A stretch of DNA of 64,000 nt from Flavobacterium enshiense (GCF_022836875.1 NZ_CP090376.1:930001-994000); one strand, 5' to 3'; counted from the stretch's first letter, positions 26,293 through 36,119 are shown. Notes: generated by a model from the letters alone, not told the origin. A program made the numbers and translations.

Positions 26293-28422
26293 TTACATTT
26301 TGCCGTTTGGCAATGTCATAATTCCCATATTGTATAATGTAAATACCTGCATGTCCACGTTTTCCTGAATCGTAGCGGCTACCGATTTTCCGGCACCGTG
26401 ACCAGCATTAATATCGATACGGATTAATGTAGGATTGTTTCCGGTCTGTTTGTCCTGCAATTCGGCTGCAAATTTAAAACTGTGCGCCGGAACCACGCGG
26501 TCATCATGATCACCGGTCATAACCATAGTCGCCGGATATTGCGTTCCTTTCTTAACATTGTGAACTGGAGAATACGCTTTGATGTACTCAAACATTTCTT
26601 TTGATTCTTCCGAAGTTCCGTAATCGTAAGCCCAACCTGCTCCTGCGGTAAAGGTGTGGTAACGAAGCATGTCCAAAACGCCTACAATCGGTAAAGCCAC
26701 TTTCATCAAGTCAGGGCGTTGCGTCATTGTTGCACCAACAAGCAATCCGCCATTAGAACCTCCTTTTATTGCTAAATGGTCAGAAGAAGTGTATTTCTCT
26801 TTAATTAGGTACTCTGCCGCTGCAATAAAATCGTCAAATACATTTTGTTTCTGCATTTTCGTGCCGGCATCGTGCCATTTTTTACCATATTCACCACCGC
26901 CTCGTAAGTTTGGAACCGCTAAAATTCCGCCGTTTTCCATCCAAACAACATTAGCAATGCTGAAAGATGGAGTCAGACTTACGTTAAATCCTCCGTAACC
27001 ATACAACATGGTCGGATTTTTACCGTCCAGTTTCAAGTCTTTTTTGTAGGTAATAATCATCGGGATTTTCGTTCCGTCTTTGGAAGTATAAAAAATCTGT
27101 TTGGAAACGTAATTCTCTCCTTTGAAATCCACTTTCGGTTTTTCATATACAGAAGAATTACCTGCTTTTGGTTCAAATGAGTAGATGGTTCCCGGTGTAA
27201 TGTAATTGGTAAACGAATAATACAACGTTTTCTCTTCTTTTTTGCCACCAAAACCGCCTGCTGTCCCAAGACCCGGTAAGGTAATCTCGCGAACCAGTTT
27301 TCCGTTGTAATCGTATTGTTTTACCATAGAAACGGCATCTTTCATATAATTGGCAAAGAAATAACCACTGCCTGTTGAAGGTGTCAATACGTTTTCGGTT
27401 TCTGCAATGAAATCTTTCCAGTTTTCAGGTTTTGGATTGCTGATATCAGCAGTAACGATTTTTTTGTTCGGCGCTTTGTAATCGGTCGCGATGAACAATT
27501 TGCTTCCTTCGTTTTCAATAATGTAGCTAGACGTGTTGAAATTGTCAAGTATGGTAATGATCTGACTGTTTTCTTTAGTCAGGTCTTTAATGTACAATTC
27601 GTTTCCGTAGGTTGAATTCGCTGCTGTAATCACCAAATATCGGTCGTCTTCCGTTACACTTCCACCAACATATCTTCTTTTTTGGTCCAAGCCGAAAATG
27701 ACTTTATCTTCTTTTTGAGCGGTTCCCAATTTGTGGTAATACAATTTATGCTGATCGGTTTTTGCCGAAAGTTCGCTTCCTTTTGGTTTGTCATAACTCG
27801 AGTAATAGAAGCCTTCGTTGCCTTTCCACGAAACACCGCTGAATTTTACATCAACAATCGTATCTTCCAAAACTTTTCGGGAAATAGCATCCATGATGAT
27901 TACTTTACGCCAGTCGCTTCCACCTTCAGAAATCGCATAAGCCACTTTCGAACCGTCTTTGGAGAAATCCAGTCCTCCTAATGAGGTCGTTCCGTCTTTG
28001 GAAAAAGTATTCGGGTCTAAAAAGATTTCTTCTTTACCCTTAGTGTCTTTTCTGTATAAAACCGACTGATTTTGCAAGCCGTTGTTTTTATAATAATAGG
28101 TGTACTTGCCTTCTTTGAAAGGAGCGGAAATTTTTTCGTAATTCCACAATTTTTCCATGCGGGCCTTTACGGCATCGCGATATGGAATTCGCTTTAAATA
28201 ATCGTATGCAAGGTTGTTTTGCGCTTTTACCCAGGCGCCGGTTTCTACCGATCGGTCGTCTTCAAGCCAGCGGTATGGATCGTTTACTTTTGTACCGAAA
28301 TACGTATCGGTGTGTTCAATTTTTTTTGTTTCGGGATATTTGATCTCTCCGGTGGCTTTGGGAGCTTGTGCATTCATGGTTAAACTACAGATTACGGCAG
28401 TTGCGGTTACTATGTTTTTCAT
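26293..28422 (-). CDS. Exported prolyl oligopeptidase (S9A)
   Basis: A 709-residue serine peptidase that cuts short peptides after proline. Signal peptide [19 protein letters not shown] indicates export to the periplasm. A seven-bladed propeller (about 80-430) precedes the hydrolase domain, whose triad is visible: Ser556 in KGGSNGGL, Asp at about 640 in GDHDDRVVP and His675 in NAGHGAGKS. These match the spacing in mammalian enzymes. The start is set at 28422: an in-frame ATG at 28458 lies upstream of the -7 box at 28446-28453 and would mask the signal peptide. Length is standard. It is a separate unit from the upstream receptor gene. Confidence 0.95.
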   Translation of the reverse strand: MKNIVTATAVICSLTMNAQAPKATGEIKYPETKKIEHTDTYFGTKVNDPYRWLEDDRSVETGAWVKAQNNLAYDYLKRIPYRDAVKARMEKLWNYEKISAPFKEGKYTYYYKNNGLQNQSVLYRKDTKGKEEIFLDPNTFSKDGTTSLGGLDFSKDGSKVAYAISEGGSDWRKVIIMDAISRKVLEDTIVDVKFSGVSWKGNEGFYYSSYDKPKGSELSAKTDQHKLYYHKLGTAQKEDKVIFGLDQKRRYVGGSVTEDDRYLVITAANSTYGNELYIKDLTKENSQIITILDNFNTSSYIIENEGSKLFIATDYKAPNKKIVTADISNPKPENWKDFIAETENVLTPSTGSGYFFANYMKDAVSMVKQYDYNGKLVREITLPGLGTAGGFGGKKEEKTLYYSFTNYITPGTIYSFEPKAGNSSVYEKPKVDFKGENYVSKQIFYTSKDGTKIPMIITYKKDLKLDGKNPTMLYGYGGFNVSLTPSFSIANVVWMENGGILAVPNLRGGGEYGKKWHDAGTKMQKQNVFDDFIAAAEYLIKEKYTSSDHLAIKGGSNGGLLVGATMTQRPDLMKVALPIVGVLDMLRYHTFTAGAGWAYDYGTSEESKEMFEYIKAYSPVHNVKKGTQYPATMVMTGDHDDRVVPAHSFKFAAELQDKQTGNNPTLIRIDINAGHGAGKSVAATIQENVDMQVFTLYNMGIMTLPNGKM

Positions 28423-28445
28423 GCGTTGTTTGTTTTTGGTTTTCG

Positions 28446-28453
28446 CAAATATA
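28446..28453 (-). promoter_or_regulatory. -7 promoter box of the prolyl oligopeptidase gene
   Basis: TATATTTG on the minus strand, 23 bases before the ATG at 28420-28422. It rules out the longer start at 28458. No TTG at the -33 position. Confidence 0.6.
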
Positions 28454-28509
28454 GTCAAACTTTGTTTGCAGATTCTTACTTTTTGAAAACCTTAAGCGTT
28501 AAAGATTGA

Positions 28510-30714
28510 TTAAAAGTTAAAATTTATTCCCAAAATAATATTTCTTCCGATGTTTGGAATTCCGTCCGTTTTTAGGCGTGATAGATGGGAAATGTACTTT
28601 TTATCCAGCAGGTTGTTGGCGTTCAGAGAAAGGTCAAATTTGTTTTTTCCGATGTTGATGTTTCCTCCAAATCCAAGGTTTAACAACGCATAATCACCTG
28701 TTTCTGTTTCAAACGGACTGATATTATTTTGTTTCAGAAAATAATCGATGTTGAACAAAGCATAGCCGTTTTTGAACCAATTTTGAATGTCAAATTCGCC
28801 ACGAATGGTGTTTGACATTTTGTTTGCCGGGATAAGGGGTAAATAGTCGCCGTTTTCCTGTTTGCCGGTCACGCTTTCAAAACTGCTAACTAAGTGCAGC
28901 CAGTCTAACGGGTGTGGGTGATAGTGAATACCGATTTCCCCGCCATATAATTTTGAGTTTTCCTGAACGTAATCATAGACATCGTTACCATCTATCTGAG
29001 TTCCGGTCGGAGAAAGAAAAATATAATCGTTGATGTGATTATAAAAACCATTCGCAAAAAACTCAAAATGGGCATTTCCATATTCCAAATTCAAATCGGC
29101 TTGCAGGTTCTGTTCGTTTTTTAGATTCGGATTCCCGATTTCATAGCGGTTACTTCCCTCATGAACACCATTGGACGTCAGCTCCGCTAAATTGGGAGCA
29201 CGGAATCCGGTAGCCAAATTGGCGCGTAGGTTTAGATTCTCAAGCAATTTTGTTTTGTAGCCCAATGAAGCATTAAAACTCTCGAAGTTTTTGTTTACGG
29301 CTTCAAAATAACCTTCTTCACCAAATGTTCCGTGGGTTTCCGAATCGATCTTTCGGCTGTCATAGCGGATTCCGGCCTGTAAAGTATGCGATTTCCATTC
29401 GTAATTGGAAGTGAGCAATACACCTATATCATTGGTAGTTGCATCTGGAATCAGTAATTCTTCGCCATTGTTTTCATTTATCTGATGAAGTCCCTGAACG
29501 CCTACTATTGTTTCCAGATTCCCGAATTTCGGCAGATAGAATTTTACATTATAGCTTGCCGTTTTCAGTTTCATGTACAGCGCGGTTTCATCGGCGGCTT
29601 CTAGTTCCTTTCGGTTGTTGTAGGTGTATCCCAAATCAGCTTCCAGTTTCGTTTTTTTTAGGAAAAATTTCTGGTGCAGACTTAGCATATGATTGCCGAT
29701 GTCCTGTTTCGGATACAAAGGCGTTCGGAAATGTTCCGGTGTAATGTCTTCTTCGGGTAAACCGATGTTTAAATTGTTGTAGTTGTATCGGAATTCCGAA
29801 TTGTAATGGATGTTGGAATACCCCAATCCGATTTTATAATCCTTTTCGATAAAACGGGTATTGGTTACTTTTTCGCCCGACGGAATTTCATAATCGGCAT
29901 GTGTGGAATAACTTGCTCTGGTGAGGAATTTCCAATTGTCTGAAGAAGTTTTCAGGCCTAAAGTAGTGTTGCTTCCCTGGGTGTTGGAAAACAGCTTCTG
30001 ATTGAAATTTCCCGAGGACGAATTGGTTTTGGCAAATTTCTCTGGATTAAAATACAATACGCCACCTAAGGCATCGGAACCATAAAGCAGGGAAGCAGGG
30101 CCTTTAATGACTTCAACACTTTCCACGCCGGCATCACTCATTCCTAAACCGTGTTCTTCGCCGAACTGCTGGTTTTCCATGCGAATCCCTTGTGAATAAA
30201 CCAAAACACGATTACCGCTTAAACCCCTGATTACCGGTTTTCCGATGGAAGTTCCAGTGGATATCTGAGAAACTCCGGGAATGGTTGCCAAACCTTCGAC
30301 TAAAGTGGTCGCACCTTTCTGTTGTAATTGTTTAACCGACTGATGTTCGACTTTCATTACGTTTTGCGACTGTACTTTGTTAAATACTGTGGAAACAATC
30401 ATCTCGTCCATGTGGGTTGATGTTTCCTCCAGCATAACGTTTAAAAGAGTTTCTTTCTCATTAATTGTCACCACGACGTTTTTATTAGCATAGCCAATGG
30501 ACGAAAAAGAAATGTTGAAATTTCCCTTGGGTAAATCGTTAAAAATGTATCTTCCGATACTGTCGGAAACAGTTTCTTTGTGTAGTTCCGGAATGGAAAC
30601 TGTAACGCTTTCAATGGCTTTACTGTTATGGTCTGAAATGGTTCCGGAGAGTGTGTTCTGTCCGATAGCAATGACTGAAAACCCCAGTAAAAGGGCTGTA
30701 AAAAAGGATTTCAT
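28510..30714 (-). CDS. TonB-dependent outer-membrane receptor, probably for metal or metal complex
   Basis: A 734-residue outer-membrane receptor. Signal peptide MKSFFTALLLGFSVIAIGQ, a carboxypeptidase-regulatory-like N-terminal domain (about 22-100), a plug domain with LVEGLATIPGVSQIS and KPVIRGLSGNRVLVYSQGIRMENQQFGEEHG, then a 22-strand barrel with the ATGFRAPNLAEL motif and a terminal Phe (GINFNF). The plug wording and a His-containing loop near HYHPHPLDWLHL resemble the ZnuD/heavy-metal branch of receptors rather than the SusC branch. The gene just upstream encodes a small His/Cys-rich exported protein, 59 bases away on the same strand, supporting a metal-uptake operon. Zinc is the best guess; copper, haem or a small chelate are possible. 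Confidence 0.9.
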   Translation of the reverse strand: MKSFFTALLLGFSVIAIGQNTLSGTISDHNSKAIESVTVSIPELHKETVSDSIGRYIFNDLPKGNFNISFSSIGYANKNVVVTINEKETLLNVMLEETSTHMDEMIVSTVFNKVQSQNVMKVEHQSVKQLQQKGATTLVEGLATIPGVSQISTGTSIGKPVIRGLSGNRVLVYSQGIRMENQQFGEEHGLGMSDAGVESVEVIKGPASLLYGSDALGGVLYFNPEKFAKTNSSSGNFNQKLFSNTQGSNTTLGLKTSSDNWKFLTRASYSTHADYEIPSGEKVTNTRFIEKDYKIGLGYSNIHYNSEFRYNYNNLNIGLPEEDITPEHFRTPLYPKQDIGNHMLSLHQKFFLKKTKLEADLGYTYNNRKELEAADETALYMKLKTASYNVKFYLPKFGNLETIVGVQGLHQINENNGEELLIPDATTNDIGVLLTSNYEWKSHTLQAGIRYDSRKIDSETHGTFGEEGYFEAVNKNFESFNASLGYKTKLLENLNLRANLATGFRAPNLAELTSNGVHEGSNRYEIGNPNLKNEQNLQADLNLEYGNAHFEFFANGFYNHINDYIFLSPTGTQIDGNDVYDYVQENSKLYGGEIGIHYHPHPLDWLHLVSSFESVTGKQENGDYLPLIPANKMSNTIRGEFDIQNWFKNGYALFNIDYFLKQNNISPFETETGDYALLNLGFGGNINIGKNKFDLSLNANNLLDKKYISHLSRLKTDGIPNIGRNIILGINFNF

Positions 30715-30773
30715 ATGTTTTTGATTGAATTATTGTATAAGAAATTGTGCCGAGATTTTCGACAAAAAACTAA

Positions 30774-31124
30774 TTATCCAATAAAACAGGGAGGGCCCCG
30801 GAGCGGTTTCAGGCTACCTGAAAAGACAATGGGGGTTTCGGAAATAGAAAAAGGCGGGTTTTTCGTTTCTGTAATTCTTATAAAATCGAAATCGAAAAAC
30901 TGAATCGGAATGTAATTGCTGAAGGAAAACTCACAGGTAAAACAATCTTCAAATTTGTGATGGCTGTGTGAGAATTCGGTTTTAGAGCTGTTGTATTTGT
31001 GGTCGCAATGTTCTTCTGTAAACTGCTTTGCCAAATGCTCATAGGAATGCACTGATTGAAACAGTATTGCGAACAATAATGCGATCAGTAAAGAAAGGCT
31101 GAAATGTTGCAGTTTCTTATTCAT
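30774..31124 (-). CDS. Small His/Cys-rich exported protein upstream of the TonB receptor
   Basis: A 116-residue protein with an N-terminal hydrophobic segment (LSLLIALLFAILFQSVHS) that should act as signal peptide or anchor. The exposed part is rich in metal ligands: YEHLAKQFTEEHCDHKY, SHSHHKFEDCFTCEF, about eight His and several Cys in 45 residues. The C-terminus carries LRGPP, a short ending I have seen in similar small Bacteroidota proteins next to metal-related TonB receptors. A periplasmic metal-binding or metal-passing role with the receptor is inferred. The promoter -7 box (31131-31138) ends only 6 bases before the ATG, so the mRNA may be leaderless. No named family recognised. Confidence 0.75.
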   Translation of the reverse strand: MNKKLQHFSLSLLIALLFAILFQSVHSYEHLAKQFTEEHCDHKYNSSKTEFSHSHHKFEDCFTCEFSFSNYIPIQFFDFDFIRITETKNPPFSISETPIVFSGSLKPLRGPPCFIG

Positions 31125-31130
31125 TCACCA

Positions 31131-31138
31131 CAAATATA
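31131..31138 (-). promoter_or_regulatory. -7 promoter box immediately upstream of the His/Cys-rich gene
   Basis: TATATTTG on the minus strand is a consensus match. Only TGGTGA separates it from the ATG at 31122-31124, so transcription would begin at or next to the start codon. Confidence 0.55.
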
Positions 31139-31153
31139 TGAAACACAAAAGAA

Positions 31154-31185
31154 AAATCCGTTTAACTTTTACGCTAAACGGATTT
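31154..31185 (-). terminator. asd: Terminator of asd
   Basis: An 11-base stem (31154-31164 with 31175-31185) with T residues on the minus strand. Confidence 0.85.
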
Positions 31186-31205
31186 CTGTATGATTTTGAA
31201 TGGAA

Positions 31206-32195
31206 TTATACCAATTCGTTTTCTACAAGATATTCAGCAATCTGAACCGCATTAGTTGCAGCGCCTTTTCTTAAGTTGTCGGCAACAATCCACATGTTTA
31301 ATGTGTTTGGCTGGCTTTCATCACGACGGATTCTTCCAACAAAAACATCGTCTTTACCTTGAGCGTAGATTGGCATCGGGTATGTTTTAGTGTCTAAGTT
31401 ATCCTGAACGGTAACACCTGATGTGTTGTGTAAGATAGAACGAACTTCATTAGTGTCGAAATCGTTTTCAAACTGAACGTTCACTGCCTCACTGTGTCCA
31501 CCCACAACCGGGATTCGGATTGCAGTTGCTGTAACAGCGATAGTGTTATCTTCAAGGATTTTTTGCGTTTCGCGAACCAATTTCATTTCCTCTTTAGTGT
31601 ATCCGTTATCTTCGAAAACGTCACACTGTGGAATTGCGTTACGGTGGATTGGGTAAGGATACGCCATGTCTCCTTTGATTCCGGCATATTCATTTTCCAA
31701 TTGCTGAACTGCTTTTACACCTGTTCCTGTGATGGACTGGTAAGTAGAAACCACAATTCGTTTGATATCGTATTTTTTATGTAACGGAGCCAAAGCCATA
31801 ACCATCTGAATAGTCGAACAGTTTGGATTGGCAATGATTTTATCGTCTTTAGTTAAAATGTTAGCGTTGATTTCAGGAACAACTAATTTTTTAGTTGGAT
31901 CCATTCTCCAAGCAGAAGAGTTGTCGATAACCGTCGTACCGGCTGCAGCAAATTTCGGAGCCCACTCTTTAGAAGTGTCACCGCCAGCAGAAAATACAGC
32001 AATATCTGCCTTCATGTCTACAGCAGTTTGCATTCCAACCACCTTATATTTAGAGCCTTTGAATTCAATTTCCTTACCTACAGATCTTTCTGAAGCTACG
32101 GGAATTAATTCTGTAATCGGGAAATTTCTTTCCGCCAAAACCTGAAGCATTACTTCGCCAACCATTCCGGTGGCACCTACAACGGCTACTCTCAT
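31206..32195 (-). CDS. asd: Aspartate-semialdehyde dehydrogenase
   Basis: A 329-residue NADPH-dependent enzyme that reduces aspartyl phosphate to aspartate semialdehyde, the branch point to lysine/diaminopimelate, threonine and methionine. The cofactor motif is GATGMVGEVMLQVL at residues 7-20. The acyl-accepting cysteine is Cys126 in NPNCSTIQM, and the conserved His lies in IPVVGGHSEAVN. The NPNCST and QSITGTGVKA segments place it with the Gram-positive/Bacteroidota type. It is cytoplasmic and monocistronic, with a TAATTTTG -7 box upstream and its own terminator. Confidence 0.96.
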   Translation of the reverse strand: MRVAVVGATGMVGEVMLQVLAERNFPITELIPVASERSVGKEIEFKGSKYKVVGMQTAVDMKADIAVFSAGGDTSKEWAPKFAAAGTTVIDNSSAWRMDPTKKLVVPEINANILTKDDKIIANPNCSTIQMVMALAPLHKKYDIKRIVVSTYQSITGTGVKAVQQLENEYAGIKGDMAYPYPIHRNAIPQCDVFEDNGYTKEEMKLVRETQKILEDNTIAVTATAIRIPVVGGHSEAVNVQFENDFDTNEVRSILHNTSGVTVQDNLDTKTYPMPIYAQGKDDVFVGRIRRDESQPNTLNMWIVADNLRKGAATNAVQIAEYLVENELV

Positions 32196-32231
32196 TTTAC
32201 GTATTGATTTTTAGTGTGTTATTACGAATTG

Positions 32232-32239
32232 CAAAATTA
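32232..32239 (-). promoter_or_regulatory. -7 promoter box of asd
   Basis: TAATTTTG on the minus strand matches TANNTTTG, 36 bases before the ATG at 32193-32195. Confidence 0.5.
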
Positions 32240-32300
32240 AATAATAAAGATGTTAAAAAGTGATAAGAAAAAAATATCACAAGAATTATTTTGTTAACAA

Positions 32301-32323
32301 AAAAGACCGCCTGTTTAGGCGGT
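32301..32323 (-). terminator. Terminator of mscL
   Basis: ACCGCCT (32306-32312) pairs with AGGCGGT (32317-32323); on the minus strand a TTTTTT tract follows. Confidence 0.8.
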
Positions 32324-32350
32324 TAATGTTAGAATATGTTGTGTAGCGGG

Positions 32351-32776
32351 TTATTTTTTAAGCAAATCACGGATTTCTCCTAATAATTCCTCTTGGGTTG
32401 GACCTGTCGGAGCCGGAGCCGGAGCCGGTTTTTTCAATTTGTTCATGGCTTTGATGACCAAAAACATAGCAAAAGCAACGATGATAAAATCAATCAGGGC
32501 AGTAATAAAGGCTCCCCACTGAATGGCTAGCTCAGGTACCGCTGTGGTTACTACCGTTCCTGCCGCATCTTTAACTTCGGCAATGCCTTCTTTTAGTATA
32601 ATTTTTTTATCGTTAAGGTCGATGCCGCCCATAATGGTTCCGACAATTGGAGCAAACATTTTTTCAACGAAAGCCGTAACTACTTTGCCAAAAGCGCCTC
32701 CCATGACAAATGCGATGGCCATGTCAACCAAATTGCCTCTCATGGCAAACTCCTTAAATTCCGAAATAAATCCCAT
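32351..32776 (-). CDS. mscL: Large-conductance mechanosensitive channel
   Basis: A 141-residue inner-membrane channel that opens under membrane tension to release solutes in hypo-osmotic shock. It has an amphipathic N-terminus (MGFISEFKEFAMRGN), the first helix LVDMAIAFVMGGAFGKVVTAFV with the glycine-rich gate, a periplasmic loop, a second helix WGAFITALIDFIIVAFAMFLVI, and a cytoplasmic helix bundle after a Pro-Ala linker (KKPAPAPAPTGPTQEELLGEIRDLL). Length is normal and the periplasmic loop slightly long. It is a single-gene unit between murF-alr and asd. Confidence 0.96.
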   Translation of the reverse strand: MGFISEFKEFAMRGNLVDMAIAFVMGGAFGKVVTAFVEKMFAPIVGTIMGGIDLNDKKIILKEGIAEVKDAAGTVVTTAVPELAIQWGAFITALIDFIIVAFAMFLVIKAMNKLKKPAPAPAPTGPTQEELLGEIRDLLKK

Positions 32777-32860
32777 AGAATATGATGTTAGTTAAAATGC
32801 GTGTCAGACTAAATTAGTAAAAAATAAGTTACATTTTAACGTTTGATTCAAAAAAGCACA

Positions 32861-35296
32861 TTATTCCTTATAAAAAACGCGTTTCACACGGTGCGAAATA
32901 CTGGTCAGGATTTCATACGGAATCGTGCCCACTACTTCGGCCAACTCGGTTACTCGGGGCGATTTTCCGAAGACAATTGCCGTGTCGCCTTCCCTGCAGT
33001 CGATGTCGGTAACATCAATCATCAACATGTCCATGCAAATGTTACCCACGATTCTGGCTTTTTGGCGATTGACTATAACATAACCTTTTTCATTACCCCA
33101 GCTTCTCGGAATTCCATCTGCATAACCAATAGGGATTGTAGCGGTTCGGGTAGGTTTCGTAGCCATGAATTTCCTGCTGTATCCAACACTTTCTCCTACG
33201 GCAACATCTTTTATCTGAAGAATAATGGTCTTTAGTGTGCCGATATTTTCTAAGTGTTTCATTTCTTCCGAATCGTTGCCAACCCCATACAATCCAATGC
33301 CCAAGCGTACCATGTCAAATTGATATTCAGAAAAATTATAAATTCCGGAAGTGTTCAAAATATGACGAATTGGGCTTATGCTTAATTCCGACATTATTTT
33401 TTGTGACATTGAATCAAATGTGCGTATTTGAAACAAGGTGAAATCTTTATACTGTAAATCATCACTTGCTGAAAAATGCGAAAAAATGCTTTTGACTAAA
33501 ACGAAGTTGTTGTTTTTCAACAAGCCAACGAGTTCGTCCAAATCTTTTTCCTCAAAACCCAAACGGTGCATTCCGGTATCCAGTTTTAAATGAATCGGAT
33601 AATTGGAAAGGTTTTTTTGTTGGGCCAAAAGGATAAACTTCTTTAAAACGGAAACCGAATAAATTTCCGGTTCCAGATTATAAGCAACCATGGCGGCAAA
33701 GGCACTGTTTTCAGGGTTCATTACGATGATTGGCATGGTGATTCCCGAGTTGCGGAGAGCAATTCCTTCATCGGCGAAAGCCACACCTAAATAGTCAACC
33801 TTGTGATGTGCCAGTAATTTTGCGATTTCAAAACTGCCGCTGCCATAGCCAAACGCCTTGACCATGACCATCATTTTAGTGGTGGGTTTCAGTTTTGATT
33901 TATAGAAATTCAGGTTGTGACTGATGGCGTTGAGATTGATTTCCAAAACGGTCTCGTGTGTTTTTTCTTCGAGCACCACGACGATTTCTTCAAACTGAAA
34001 ACTGCGGGCTCCCTTAATCAGGATTGTTTCGTTTGCAAAATGCGAACTGTTGAACTGCAACAGGAAATCCTGAGTTGTGGCAAATGAAATGAAATTCGGA
34101 TAGTCTTTTAAGTGCGATCCGATGCCTTCGCCAATTCCTATTACGGTGTCAATTTTATTGTGAGTCAATAATTTGGAAACTTTTGCATAGAGTTCTTCCA
34201 CGGGGAATCCGCTTTGGAAAATATCCGAAAGTATGACCGTTTTCTTTTTATGTGTTTTGTGTTGTTCCAGAAAATCCAATGCGATTTTCAGTGACTGGTA
34301 ATCGGAACTGTAACTGTCATCGATAATTGTACAGTTGTTGATGCCGTTTTTTACCTGCAGACGCATTTCCACCGGATACAGAAGGGCGATGCGTTCCTGT
34401 ATCGTTTTTTGATCATAGCCGAAGTGAAGCAATGTCATCAGACAGGTAATCGCGTTTTCTTCGGATGCTTTGTCGTGAAACGGAATTTCGACAAGGAATT
34501 GCTCTCCTTTCCAAAGGATTTCCAAATTGGAATTTCCTTTTTCTGAAATCAAAACATCGGCAGAAGTGTCAGTATAACTCCAGGAAAATGTTTTAACGGA
34601 AGGAGGTAATAGTGCTTCGTTTTTTTTGTTTTTTTGGAGGATTACAACTTCGGTATGCTGAAATAATTTTAGTTTTTCGGTGATTTTTTCCTCTTCCGAA
34701 GCAAAACCTTCGTTGTGTGCCGAGCCTATATTGGTTAGAACCCCAAGGGTGGGCTGAATTATCTTCTCCAGTTTTTCCATCTCGCCAATCATTGAAATCC
34801 CAGCTTCGAAAATACCAAGGTTGTGACGCTCGTTAATCCCGATAACGGAAAGCGGTACACCCACCTGTGAGTTATAACTTTTCGGGCTTCGGATAACGTT
34901 GTATTCGGGACTCAACAGGAAATTCAGCCATTCTTTTACGATGGTCTTTCCGTTGCTTCCTGTTATCCCTATAATGGGGAATTGGAATTGTTTTCGGTAA
35001 TATGTTGCAAATTGCTGTAGTGCCACCAGTGTGTTTTCCACCACAAGGAAATTGGCTCTGGAGGTCAACTTTTCAGGAACATGGTCCACAACAAAATATT
35101 GAACACCGGCCTCGATAAGCTCCGGGATGTATTGGTGGCCATCATGATTTTGTCCCACCAATGCAAAAAATAGGGTAGCGTTGTTGTTTTGCAGCGAACG
35201 GCTGTCTATGGAAACATTGTCAATCAGGCAGGTTTCGTCAACCCCTAACCATTTGGCGTGAATGACCGGGATGATATTGTGAAGTGATAAACTCAA
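32861..35296 (-). CDS. Fused MurF-like D-Ala-D-Ala ligase and alanine racemase
   Basis: An 811-residue bifunctional cell-wall enzyme. Residues 1 to about 440 are a Mur ligase (ATP site GITGSNGKT near 113, then NIGSAHNEGF and DDSYSSDYQSLK), which would add D-Ala-D-Ala to UDP-MurNAc-tripeptide. Residues from about 450 to the end are a PLP alanine racemase (MVMVKAFGYGSG with the PLP lysine, RLGFEEKDL, VGESVGYSRKF with the catalytic Tyr). The fusion is a known Bacteroidota arrangement linking supply of D-alanine to its use. The start is TTG at 35294-35296, three bases after the tdk stop; no ATG or GTG fits. It follows tdk as a two-gene operon. GKTIVKEW replaces the usual GKTTTK. Confidence 0.93.
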   Translation of the reverse strand: MSLSLHNIIPVIHAKWLGVDETCLIDNVSIDSRSLQNNNATLFFALVGQNHDGHQYIPELIEAGVQYFVVDHVPEKLTSRANFLVVENTLVALQQFATYYRKQFQFPIIGITGSNGKTIVKEWLNFLLSPEYNVIRSPKSYNSQVGVPLSVIGINERHNLGIFEAGISMIGEMEKLEKIIQPTLGVLTNIGSAHNEGFASEEEKITEKLKLFQHTEVVILQKNKKNEALLPPSVKTFSWSYTDTSADVLISEKGNSNLEILWKGEQFLVEIPFHDKASEENAITCLMTLLHFGYDQKTIQERIALLYPVEMRLQVKNGINNCTIIDDSYSSDYQSLKIALDFLEQHKTHKKKTVILSDIFQSGFPVEELYAKVSKLLTHNKIDTVIGIGEGIGSHLKDYPNFISFATTQDFLLQFNSSHFANETILIKGARSFQFEEIVVVLEEKTHETVLEINLNAISHNLNFYKSKLKPTTKMMVMVKAFGYGSGSFEIAKLLAHHKVDYLGVAFADEGIALRNSGITMPIIVMNPENSAFAAMVAYNLEPEIYSVSVLKKFILLAQQKNLSNYPIHLKLDTGMHRLGFEEKDLDELVGLLKNNNFVLVKSIFSHFSASDDLQYKDFTLFQIRTFDSMSQKIMSELSISPIRHILNTSGIYNFSEYQFDMVRLGIGLYGVGNDSEEMKHLENIGTLKTIILQIKDVAVGESVGYSRKFMATKPTRTATIPIGYADGIPRSWGNEKGYVIVNRQKARIVGNICMDMLMIDVTDIDCREGDTAIVFGKSPRVTELAEVVGTIPYEILTSISHRVKRVFYKE

Positions 35297-35299
35297 AAT

Positions 35300-35926
35300 T
35301 TATTCTTGCGTTTTTGTTGTATCGGTATAGACTGTTTCATTTTCCTGCGCTTCTTTCATCGCGTTGAAATAAGCAGCTCGGCTCAGGGGTTCGTATTCAT
35401 CGGTTTCGCCTAACAATAACAGGTTGTTGTTGTGTGCTTTTCTGAAACTGAAGTGAGCCAGGTTTCCAGTACGGGTACATACAGCGTGTACTTTGGTCAC
35501 GTATTCGGCAGTGGCCATAAGGGCAGGCATAGGGCCAAACGGGTTGCCTTTGAAATCCATGTCTAAACCTGCTACGATAACCCGAACTCCGGAATTGGCC
35601 AAATCATTACAGACCGTAACGATCTCATCATCAAAAAACTGGGCTTCATCAATACCAATCACATCGCAACCATCGGCAAGAAGGCGGATGTTGGTAGCGG
35701 CCGGAACAGGTGTAGAGCGGATTTCCGTGGCATCATGAGAAACCACCATTTCATCGTGATAACGGGTGTCTATCGTTGGCTTGAAAATTTCAACCCTCTG
35801 CTTGGCAAATTGTGCTCTTTTCAAACGACGGATTAGTTCTTCGGTTTTGCCGGAAAACATTGAACCGCAGATGACTTCGATCCATCCGAATTGTTCTTTG
35901 TGATTTACTGTATTTTCGAGAAACAT
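35300..35926 (-). CDS. tdk: Thymidine kinase
   Basis: A 208-residue type II thymidine kinase that salvages thymidine with ATP. Walker A is GSMFSGKT (21-28), followed by the family segment [22 protein letters not shown] and the Walker B/DEAQ motif [10 protein letters not shown]. The lasso-loop region has lost most of the structural zinc site: the usual CxxC appears as CTRTG and the C-terminal CRxC as LSRAAY, leaving one of four cysteines. The YEPLSR context still marks the substrate loop. It precedes murF-alr with a three-base gap, so the two are co-transcribed. Confidence 0.95.
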   Translation of the reverse strand: MFLENTVNHKEQFGWIEVICGSMFSGKTEELIRRLKRAQFAKQRVEIFKPTIDTRYHDEMVVSHDATEIRSTPVPAATNIRLLADGCDVIGIDEAQFFDDEIVTVCNDLANSGVRVIVAGLDMDFKGNPFGPMPALMATAEYVTKVHAVCTRTGNLAHFSFRKAHNNNLLLLGETDEYEPLSRAAYFNAMKEAQENETVYTDTTKTQE

Positions 35927-36119
35927 TTTGTAATTTTCAGACGTAACAGAGAAATTTCTGTTTAGATTTGTAACTCAAACAAACTAACGGAATTTTTCTA
36001 TTTTTATATTGTTTCAAATGTAGAAAAAATTATCAAAGGTTCTTTCTTTCCTTGGTAAAATAAAAGCGTCAGGAAAAATAGTGAAACCATTGCTTTGCCC
36101 CATATAAATTCAAAACGTT

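Noticed and set aside
30715..30903. Forward open frame of 62 codons
   Set aside because: It overlaps the His/Cys-rich gene antisense and has no supporting signal.
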